A stretch of 34,324 nt of DNA. Origin: Aeromonas sobria. GTDB lineage: Bacteria > Pseudomonadota > Gammaproteobacteria > Enterobacterales > Aeromonadaceae. The notes beneath the pieces were generated by a model, which saw only the letters and a program-made list of their open reading frames with translations, did not search any database and had not been told where the DNA came from. The stretch's first letter is position 1, and each line of letters opens with the position of its first letter. Location: positions 1 through 34,324 of the forward strand of contig NZ_CDBW01000038.1 of the NCBI RefSeq assembly GCF_000820145.1. The letters are read 5' to 3'. This document shows positions 7,656 to 16,493 of this stretch, piece after piece. The translations under genes were made by a program, and so were the position numbers.

Positions 7656-7687
7656 GCCCCTGCGACAACGGTGTGATACGCAGGGGC
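7656..7687 (-). promoter_or_regulatory. Leader hairpin upstream of the PAAR gene
   Basis: Inverted repeat with 9-base perfect arms (GCCCCTGCG, 7656-7664, and CGCAGGGGC, 7679-7687) and a 14-base loop. It lies between the sigma-54 candidate and the PAAR start, so it would be in the 5' untranslated RNA. No U tract follows, so an mRNA-stability element or a small-RNA/protein target is more likely than a terminator. Function unknown. Confidence 0.5.
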
Positions 7688-7710
7688 TTGAATTAAGCAG
7701 AACAGGCCAC

Positions 7711-7726
7711 AGCACAAACTATGCCA
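7711..7726 (-). promoter_or_regulatory. Sigma-54 promoter candidate for PAAR-vgrG operon
   Basis: On the minus strand the site reads TGGCATAGTTTGTGCT. It has the invariant GG (-24) and GC (-12) dinucleotides with the required 10-base spacing, and TGGCA matches the -24 consensus. It lies about 105 bases upstream of the PAAR start. The locus encodes a sigma-54 activator (VasH), whose family is known to drive hcp/vgrG-type operons, so dependence of the spike-effector operon on VasH is a reasonable inference. AT-rich DNA just upstream (7740-7762) could be bent or bound. Confidence 0.6.
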
Positions 7727-7898
7727 TTCAGCGCACTAAGCATTAATTAAATTAAATCAACAGGTTATCGTGCAACAGCAGATAGCTGGGTGACCTAATC
7801 GCAAGGAATTGCGCAAACGAGGCAATCCCTCTGCGAAAAGTTGCATCCATGGTGGATCACTCCATCATGCGAGCAACAAATTGCGCCAATCAGATAAA

Positions 7899-9329
7899 TC
7901 AACTACCCGAGAGTCCCTGCTGTAGCTGGTAAAGCCGAATATTGAGTGCTTTCAAGTCACTCTCTATCCCTTTCAGCTCGGCGGCCGTAATAGGCTCCTG
8001 TGATGCTTTTCTCGCCTCCAGCTCGTTCAAGCGCAAACTGAACGGGATCTCCTGCATCAGGTTCTTCTGTACCTCATACAGCTGAGACTTGAGGTAGGAG
8101 ATGGTCACCGTCTTGCGCTGACGCTCCAGCTCCAGCAGCTGATCGAGCAGGGCATCGACTCCGGCGCGAGCCTCCAGATAGGTCGGCACCCGGTTGAGAT
8201 CCCCCTGCTGGCCAGCCAGTGCCGTCTGCCACTGCTTATCAAGCGCTTTGACCGCCAGCGAGTCGGGATAGAGCATCTGCAGCGAATTACGCAGCCCCTC
8301 GCCATAGCGATACCAGTAGAGCGGCGAGGCCTGCTCCAACCGTCCCAGCTGGGCCTGATAACGCGACACCAGCTCGCTCTCCATCCCTTGCAGGGTCTGC
8401 TCCCCCAGCACGATGCGCGCCTGGCGAATGTCGTCATAACTCAGGGCCTGCGGCAACTCTGTGGCGGGTTGTTGCAACCGCTGCGCCGCGATAGCTTTCT
8501 CTTGCTGCAGATGTTGCCAGCCAAACCACCCCATCATGGGCAAGGCACAGGTGAGCAGACCACAGCCAAACCAGAACCAGGCTGGCCGCTGTTTACGATG
8601 CTGCTCAATCTTGAGCACGGTCGGCTTCATCTGCCCCTTCTCGCGCCCCACCAGAATGCTGCCCTGAGGCAGGTGCTGGGCCGCCGCCCCGACAGAGGCG
8701 CCGTGGTCACTATCCATGTCGGATTTGAAGAAGACCATCGGCGGGATCTGCAGCTCATCCTTGAGGCCCGGATCGTCGGAGACGATGACGATCTCGGTCT
8801 CGTCAAACAGATGGGTATAGCCCTCGATGAAGTGCACCAGATTCTCGACCCTGGGAATGCGGCTCAAGCCCGTGTTGTGCAGCTTCTCGCTGATAAGTTG
8901 CAGCGCCCGCTCACAGCGGTAGATCAGCCGCTTGTCCTCATGGCTGATCTGGTATTGGCGGATCACGTCGCTGACGCGGGCGATAAACCAGTCGAGCATC
9001 TCGATACGGGCCCGCTCCTGATGCACCGGCGGCCAGAAACTCTCCCACTGGGTGACGATCAGGTTGGCAAGAAACTCGCACCCTTCGGTAAAGCCGCTCA
9101 GCCCCTGAAGACGGGATCGCGCCAGAGTGAAGTAGATGGCGGTTTGCAGATCCACCCCATGCTTTTCAAAGATTTGGCTGGCGAGCTGATGGATCCTGAC
9201 CCAATCCACCTCGGGTCGGGAGGCGTGGCTGAGCTTGTTGATTTCGGCGCGCAGCGCCTCGTATTCCGGCAACATTCTGGGGTCACGCCCCACTTTCAAT
9301 GCCTGCTGGCCTTGTTGATTCTGTGACAT
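7899..9329 (-). CDS. vasL: VasL, TssA-like ImpA-domain membrane protein
   Basis: 476 aa from the ATG at 9329; GGA lies 7 bases upstream, and an in-frame TTG 12 bases earlier is less likely. An ImpA_N-like region fills about 5-130 (DPRMLPEYEALRAEINKL, then WESFWPP). A single transmembrane helix follows at about 250-272 (AWFWFGCGLLTCALPMMGWFGW), then a Gln-rich helical C-terminus. ImpA-domain relatives with a membrane anchor act in organising or stopping sheath extension (the TssA/TagA class), so a role at the membrane end of the sheath is likely. It follows tssM as in the V. cholerae vas cluster and is the last gene before the intergenic region ahead of PAAR. Confidence 0.88.
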   Translation of the reverse strand: MSQNQQGQQALKVGRDPRMLPEYEALRAEINKLSHASRPEVDWVRIHQLASQIFEKHGVDLQTAIYFTLARSRLQGLSGFTEGCEFLANLIVTQWESFWPPVHQERARIEMLDWFIARVSDVIRQYQISHEDKRLIYRCERALQLISEKLHNTGLSRIPRVENLVHFIEGYTHLFDETEIVIVSDDPGLKDELQIPPMVFFKSDMDSDHGASVGAAAQHLPQGSILVGREKGQMKPTVLKIEQHRKQRPAWFWFGCGLLTCALPMMGWFGWQHLQQEKAIAAQRLQQPATELPQALSYDDIRQARIVLGEQTLQGMESELVSRYQAQLGRLEQASPLYWYRYGEGLRNSLQMLYPDSLAVKALDKQWQTALAGQQGDLNRVPTYLEARAGVDALLDQLLELERQRKTVTISYLKSQLYEVQKNLMQEIPFSLRLNELEARKASQEPITAAELKGIESDLKALNIRLYQLQQGLSGS

Positions 9330-9372
9330 ATCGGATTCCAAAATGCGGGGGGCATGGCGCCCCCCAACATGA

Positions 9373-12300
9373 TCAATAGAGGGATTCAGGTAAGCTGAAC
9401 TGGCTGAACAGGCCGCCGGTGAAGGGGTTCTGGGCGCTGTCGGTATAGACCCGATAGGTCATGGCCCCCTGATCCACCGGGAAGCGCACATCAAAGGTGG
9501 CCTCGTTGACCTGGGTCAGCTCCCCCTTGTCCATCAGACGGAACATGGCCCAGGGACCGACAAAGCCTTCGCTGCGCGGTGAACGTTCACGGGCAGCAGG
9601 CACCAGGGTGATCTTGCTCTCGGCCCCGTCGCGCATGGTGTTTGGCCACACCAGCGGGATCTTGTTGCGACGACCGTGGGCATACTCCAGCAACTGGCCA
9701 TCAAGGTTGAGCACACTGCGCCGCTTGTTGGCGGTGAGCTCGATAGGCTCGAGGGCAAATTGCACCTCCAGATTGCCCTGCTGGCTGAAGAAGATCTGGC
9801 GGATCCGCGCGGCCCGATCCAGCTGCTTGATCAGCTCGGCCTGAATCGGTGAGCTCAGTTCCCCCTCCATCAAGCCCCCCTCCACCATGGGTTTGAGGTT
9901 GACCTGATAGAAGCTATCCAGGGTGCCACCGGGGGCAAAGAAGCGTTCCATCTCGGAGAGAGGCACATCCTTGACAGAACCCGGGTTGAACGGATAGCGA
10001 TCCGCCAGCTGGCTGTTGAAGGGCGTCAGCACCTTCGCCTGCCACTCCTGATTAAGGGATGACATCGCCAGATCAATCACCAGTTGCGAGCTCTGATCAG
10101 CCAGCTGACCCACCCAGCGATTGAGTGGCTCTGGCAGACCACGGGCATACTGCTGCAGGGCAAAGACCGGATCGGCGTACTTGTTGGTCAAACGCAGCTG
10201 CACCGCCTTGAGGGCCGACTGCCCCGGCTCGGTGGCATTGACGATCAGCTCCATATAGTGCTGCAGCTCAATCAGCTTCTGGTTCACTTCAGAAATCAGC
10301 GGCCCCTGCTCGCCACGGCCGGTCAAGGCGCCATTGGTAGCCATAAAGGGACGCCCGATCCGGGCGGTGATCGCCTGCGCCGGATCCCCTTCCGCATCGG
10401 AGATCTTGCGAATGCGGGTGTTGTCATCCAGCGAGGCCAGCACCCGTTGGAACGGCTGGTCGTTGCCGGTGATGGCGGAGAGCACATCAAGCGCCTGCTC
10501 GGGACTGGCAAGGGTCTGCACATCCAGATTGGTCAGCAATTTTTGCCACTGGTTGACGTAATCGGTGACATAGCGGTCGTTGACCTGACGGGCGATCTCC
10601 TTGCGATCCGCCTCGCTCAACTGGCTCAGCTTGCGCTGACCCAGCACCCAGGCATCCATGGCGGTGAGATCGATCAGCGCCTTGTCCTGCTTGAGGAAGA
10701 AGTCACTGAAGCCGGGCCAGGTCAACAAACGCGGCATCTGACCAGCACTCTCGTTGCGCAGGGCAAACACGGTGTCGAAGGTGGGGCCCACCTCGTCACG
10801 GACATTGAGATCCGGCGGCAACACATCGCCCGCCTTCACCACCAGATTCTGATAGACCCGCTGATACATGGGCAATTTGCCCAGTTCACGTTGGGCGCCA
10901 TAGACAGGCTCCTTGAACGGAATGAAAGCGGTGATGGCGGCCTGGTCACGGGCGGCGCGAGCACCATGCCAATCGGTATGGTCGAGGGCGTAATCAAGAT
11001 GCCCCCTCAGCTGATCCTGCACCACCCCTTGCCCTGGGAAAGCGCGCTGCCAGCGGCTGGCCATGTACTGCTCCACCAGCTCCTTGTTGCGACCGGAGGC
11101 ATCATCCAGCATCCGCATCACCCGCAGAATGGAGAGCTTCTCCTCGCTGCCAGCCGGTGCCCGATTGAGATCCTCCAGCAGCCCCTGCATCTGGGCTGGC
11201 ATGAAGCGCAAGTTCAGCAGTTGCAGGTAGGAACCTTCCACATAAGGGCCTATTTCGCTCCCCTGATAGAGGCCAAGATCGGCCACCAGCGGCATGCGAT
11301 CGCGATAGTTGCCAAACGAGAGGGTCGCCTCGCGGATAAGATTGAGTCGTGGCAGCTGACTGACGCCGAAGGCATGTTCGTCTGCGACCTCATTGGTCTC
11401 GGTGAACGCTTGCGCCTTGGTCAGTACATTGTGACCCGCCTCCTCGTTAACCCGGTAGAAGTAGTGCCAACCACCGATCAGGGCTGCCGAGAAGAGCGAC
11501 AGGCAGCCGAGGCCAATGGCCATCCGGCGGCGACGATAGAGGGTATGCAGCCGGTTTTCTCCGGCCAGATGGGCCTCGGGGAAGATGATCGAGGAGAAGA
11601 GCTTGCGCACGAAATAGGTGTTGGACTCGCCGCGCAGGGCGGAGTGAATAGGCTCGGGCAAGCTGTAACGCCGGGCAGCGGCCTGAGCAAAGGCATCGAA
11701 CGGGACACCTTGCTGATAGACGGAGCTGATATAGACGCCGCGCACCAGCAGTGGCTTGCTCTCTTCAATGGTCAGGGTTTCATCGAGCAGGCTGGTCACA
11801 TAATCCTTGAGACCTGCCAATTGACGGACAAACGAGAACAGGGCGTTGCGCTGGGCAGCATCGAGCCGGGATAGCATCATCTCCGGCAAATTGCGGTTGA
11901 GATTGTCGACCCACTGATCCCAGAACAGGGCCAAGTCTTGCTGCCAGGATTTACCCTGACTGCTGCCGGGGTTGAAGGTCACCCCCAGCACGGCGTCACG
12001 GGCCTCTTTATCCAGCTGCTCATAAACCACATCAAAGCCACGCAGCATGTCGAGTTTGGTGAAGGCGACATAGAGCGGCAGCCGGGTATTCATGGTGGCC
12101 GATACCTCTTGCAACCGGGCACGCATCAGCTGGGCATATGCCTTGCGCTCGGCCACGCTGGCCGCGGACAGCCATGCCAAATCAACGGTCAGTACCAGCC
12201 CATTGAGGGGCTGACGACGACGATGCTCGTTGAGCCAGTTCAGCAGATGCAGCCAGAGCCGCTCATGCTTGCGAGCTTGCGGATCCAGCTCGGGCTCGGC

Positions 12301-12870
12301 TTGTGACAACAGCGTACCGGCCGGATCCAGCATCACCGCTTGCTCACCCAGCCAGCAATCGATCAGCTGACCTTGCGCCACGTCCCGCAGTTCGGTGTCG
12401 AGTCTGGGGTTGAGTTTGTTGGCCGGGTTGGCACGGTGGATCAGGCTGCTCTTACCGCTGCCGGGCAGACCCAGCACCAGATACCAGGGCATGGCGTAGA
12501 TCGCCCCCTTGCCAAGATGTTCAGCCAGGGCTTGCAACCAGCGGTTAAGGAACAAAGCCTGCTTGTCGACGAGCCCTTTGACCGGGTCCTGTTCCAGCAC
12601 CACTTCGTGCTGGCGTTCGGCTTTGAGCTGCTTCATCTTGCGCCATACCCGCCAGGAGAGTACCCCCAGCAGTAACCAGAGCCAGAGCAGGGTAAACACC
12701 ACCCGCCCCCACAAGGACTCGAATGGTTTGGCATCACGGATCTCGATGCGAGACCCCAGCCACCACACCAGGATCAGGGCGACAACCCACAGCACCACTC
12801 CGAGCAGGGGCCAGGAGGGTTTCAGTTTCGGCAGCTGTTGCCGCAGAAAGGTAAAGATGGTTTTGAACAT
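9373..12870 (-). CDS. tssM: TssM/VasK (IcmF) inner-membrane complex protein
   Basis: 1165 aa, full length for the family. Two N-terminal transmembrane segments (about 21-39 and 55-73) are followed by a cytoplasmic GTPase-like domain with an intact Walker A motif GLPGSGKS (134-141). A third membrane segment sits near 450-472 (GLGCLSLFSAALIGGWHYFY), and a large periplasmic domain ends in the IcmF C-terminal region (EPIELTANKRRSVLNLDGQ near 1055). TssM spans the periplasm and binds TssJ at the outer membrane and TssL at the inner membrane to form the channel complex. It lies 41 bases after tssA. The Walker A motif is kept, unlike in some TssM proteins. Confidence 0.97.
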   Translation of the reverse strand: MFKTIFTFLRQQLPKLKPSWPLLGVVLWVVALILVWWLGSRIEIRDAKPFESLWGRVVFTLLWLWLLLGVLSWRVWRKMKQLKAERQHEVVLEQDPVKGLVDKQALFLNRWLQALAEHLGKGAIYAMPWYLVLGLPGSGKSSLIHRANPANKLNPRLDTELRDVAQGQLIDCWLGEQAVMLDPAGTLLSQAEPELDPQARKHERLWLHLLNWLNEHRRRQPLNGLVLTVDLAWLSAASVAERKAYAQLMRARLQEVSATMNTRLPLYVAFTKLDMLRGFDVVYEQLDKEARDAVLGVTFNPGSSQGKSWQQDLALFWDQWVDNLNRNLPEMMLSRLDAAQRNALFSFVRQLAGLKDYVTSLLDETLTIEESKPLLVRGVYISSVYQQGVPFDAFAQAAARRYSLPEPIHSALRGESNTYFVRKLFSSIIFPEAHLAGENRLHTLYRRRRMAIGLGCLSLFSAALIGGWHYFYRVNEEAGHNVLTKAQAFTETNEVADEHAFGVSQLPRLNLIREATLSFGNYRDRMPLVADLGLYQGSEIGPYVEGSYLQLLNLRFMPAQMQGLLEDLNRAPAGSEEKLSILRVMRMLDDASGRNKELVEQYMASRWQRAFPGQGVVQDQLRGHLDYALDHTDWHGARAARDQAAITAFIPFKEPVYGAQRELGKLPMYQRVYQNLVVKAGDVLPPDLNVRDEVGPTFDTVFALRNESAGQMPRLLTWPGFSDFFLKQDKALIDLTAMDAWVLGQRKLSQLSEADRKEIARQVNDRYVTDYVNQWQKLLTNLDVQTLASPEQALDVLSAITGNDQPFQRVLASLDDNTRIRKISDAEGDPAQAITARIGRPFMATNGALTGRGEQGPLISEVNQKLIELQHYMELIVNATEPGQSALKAVQLRLTNKYADPVFALQQYARGLPEPLNRWVGQLADQSSQLVIDLAMSSLNQEWQAKVLTPFNSQLADRYPFNPGSVKDVPLSEMERFFAPGGTLDSFYQVNLKPMVEGGLMEGELSSPIQAELIKQLDRAARIRQIFFSQQGNLEVQFALEPIELTANKRRSVLNLDGQLLEYAHGRRNKIPLVWPNTMRDGAESKITLVPAARERSPRSEGFVGPWAMFRLMDKGELTQVNEATFDVRFPVDQGAMTYRVYTDSAQNPFTGGLFSQFSLPESLY

Positions 12871-12911
12871 AAAATGTGATCCAACTCCGACTCAATGACT
12901 CATTTCGGCAC

Positions 12912-14339
12912 TTATTTCGGCAAATGGGTGGCATAGGGGGCCAGGCGGCTGACCAGCCCGGGCTCCCACTGCGACAACCCAAGGCGATCTGCCTCTTGCC
13001 ACAAGTGTTGATATTGTTGGCGCGCAAGCGCCTCCATGCCTTCCTGCTCCAACAACTCCGCCTGCACCAACTGGGCATGGAAGCGGGCTCTTGGCTCTTT
13101 CATCTGTGCCATCCGCTCATCAAGCAGGGCGAGCGCGGCGGCAACCCCCTGCTCCCCATGACGCAGGGCGACCTCCTCGGCCAGCTCGGCCTGTCCGCTG
13201 CCGCCCCCACTGCCCTTGGCAGGCTGCAACCAGCGACTGCACTCGGGGGAGAGAAACGGGGAGCCATCGCTGAAGGTGAGATCCCGCAGCGCTGGCAGGC
13301 GCTGCAAAAACACATCCAGCTCATCCATGATCGCCTGTGCCACTGCGCCATATCCCAGCTTCTGGGCCACCTCGGCCGATAGGTAATGCCCCTCGAACCA
13401 GTAAGGGGCCAGGGTCAGGCTCTGCTCGATGCGTTGCCAGAGCGCCAGATCTGGCGTGGCCAGGGCAGCGCGATACTCATCCACCATGTCTGCCGACATG
13501 GAGGCCAGCTGGGTTTTGTTCCCCTGCGCCGTCATCGGCGGGGTGGTGATGCCGGCCCAGATGGCGTGACGACGCAGCCGATAACCGATCGCCGCCTCTG
13601 GCTGGCGCTCAATCAGTAGCTCCACCACCTTGAGCTGGGTCTGTCGCCATGCCCGATCGTTGGAGCTGTCGATCTCGACTCCGGAGCCCTTGCTGCTGCC
13701 ACTGAGCACCATGGTGCCCGCCATACCGCTCGCACTGGCGGTGGCTGCAACCGTGCTGCTCGACGGTTGGCCACCGGCATCTGCCTGGGCCTGGGCAACC
13801 TGCTGTCGCTGGGCCCGCTTCAACCCCATCATCAGGGGATCAAGCAGATCGCCCTTGTCAGGGCACTGGGCCAGCCAGACGGCCTCCAGCTGCTCTGCCT
13901 GCACTAGCAACTGAGCCAGCTCGGCCGCCGAGGCGCTCTCGCTCACCCTCGGCAGGGCCCCCTCGAAGCGCTTGATGATCTGCACCATCAATCGCTGCTT
14001 CTGGGTTGCATTCCCCGGCCAGGCCAACAGCCAATAGGCCTTGATCCAGGCCTCCAGCAAACTGAACGCCGCCCCCATCGGGGTCGCTTTGGCCGGGTGC
14101 TGCAGGCAACGCAGCAGCTGGGCCAGCACCCGCATATCCTTGGTGCGGCTCTCCAGCAACCCCAGACAGGTTTCAGCTACCGCATTGAGATCGACCTGGC
14201 TGTGGGCAAGGGAGCCCAACTTGACCAGCTCGGTCTCCACATAGTCCCAGCGCGGCTCATCGGCCAGCACGGCACCTTTGATCTGGGCATCCGGCAAAGT
14301 GGCCAGCAGGCGGGCACACCAAGGGTGTTGATAGCTCAT
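12912..14339 (-). CDS. tssA: TssA/VasJ, ImpA-type assembly cap protein
   Basis: 475 aa from the ATG at 14339, just after a GGGGGG-containing ribosome site; an in-frame GTG overlapping vasI would add 7 residues. The ImpA N-terminal domain covers about 1-130 (WCARLLATLPDAQIKGAVLADEPRWDYVE). A middle linker (about 180-225) is rich in Gly, Ser and Ala. The C-terminal half is helical and ends in a VasJ-type region (RARFHAQLVQAELLEQEGMEALARQQYQHLW). TssA primes baseplate and tube assembly and stays at the growing sheath end. The locus thus has two ImpA proteins, this soluble one and membrane-anchored VasL. Confidence 0.93.
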   Translation of the reverse strand: MSYQHPWCARLLATLPDAQIKGAVLADEPRWDYVETELVKLGSLAHSQVDLNAVAETCLGLLESRTKDMRVLAQLLRCLQHPAKATPMGAAFSLLEAWIKAYWLLAWPGNATQKQRLMVQIIKRFEGALPRVSESASAAELAQLLVQAEQLEAVWLAQCPDKGDLLDPLMMGLKRAQRQQVAQAQADAGGQPSSSTVAATASASGMAGTMVLSGSSKGSGVEIDSSNDRAWRQTQLKVVELLIERQPEAAIGYRLRRHAIWAGITTPPMTAQGNKTQLASMSADMVDEYRAALATPDLALWQRIEQSLTLAPYWFEGHYLSAEVAQKLGYGAVAQAIMDELDVFLQRLPALRDLTFSDGSPFLSPECSRWLQPAKGSGGGSGQAELAEEVALRHGEQGVAAALALLDERMAQMKEPRARFHAQLVQAELLEQEGMEALARQQYQHLWQEADRLGLSQWEPGLVSRLAPYATHLPK

Positions 14340-14347
14340 CTTCCCCC

Positions 14348-14952
14348 CTACCAGCGACACTGTTGGCGCACCGGTATCAGTGCCTCTTTCAAGCCGCTGA
14401 GATCGACCCGCAGCAAGGCGCCATTGGCCGCCTGAACCTGCAATTCACGATGGCCGATCCAGCGTTTGAGCTCCTCGATGGCAGGCAGGCCGCGGCCATA
14501 TTCGAGCAGCAATCCCTGATCGCGGATAAACCAGCTCTGGCTGCTATGAGCAGTTTGCCCATCAAGCGCAACCTCGACGGTCTCGCCGCGCCACGGAGCA
14601 TCCAGCCGCAAGCGGATATGGGTGATGCTGTTGACGCAACCGATCGCCAAGGTGGCACCGCGCAGGGCCGGGCGGGTCAGTACCGCCGTGCCGCTCTCCT
14701 CATCCTGTCGCAACAGGAAGGGGGAGCTATCCGGCACACGGGCCAGCTCCTGCACCTCTATCGCCAGCCAGGCTGGAGATTTAGTGCTCTCCTTGCTGCC
14801 TGATGGCGTCACCTCATTGCCAAGGGCGTCATAGCATGCGAGCCGGATCAGAGGGGATGGCTCGCGCCGACAAGCTTGCCACGCCGCCATATCGAAGGGT
14901 GGCACCGCACTGCCGGTCGCCAGCAGCAGGGGCAACAAACCGATGATGCTCA

Positions 14953-14953
<1 letters not shown>
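14348..14953 (-). CDS. vasI: VasI/TagO T6SS-associated periplasmic protein
   Basis: 201 aa from the ATG at 14953, which overlaps the vasH stop (TGATG) and has GGAGG 7 bases upstream; a GTG 24 bases earlier is less likely. It starts with a short hydrophobic signal-like stretch (MSIIGLLPLLLATGSAVPP). Motifs typical of the VasI/TagO family follow: WQACRREPSPLIRLACYD near 25-42 and WFIRDQGLLLEYGRGLPAI near 140-158. Cysteines at about 28 and 40 could form a disulfide. The function is not well known; it is a conserved accessory gene between the regulator and tssA in vas-type clusters. No lipobox is seen. Confidence 0.85.
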
Positions 14954-16491
<1,538 letters not shown>

Positions 16492-16493
16492 GG

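Noticed and set aside
9534..13351. Long open frames on both strands inside tssM and tssA, for example a 596-codon plus-strand frame at 10084-11874
   Set aside because: They are antisense to clearly conserved T6SS genes. High-GC coding DNA produces such shadows, and the products show no domain.
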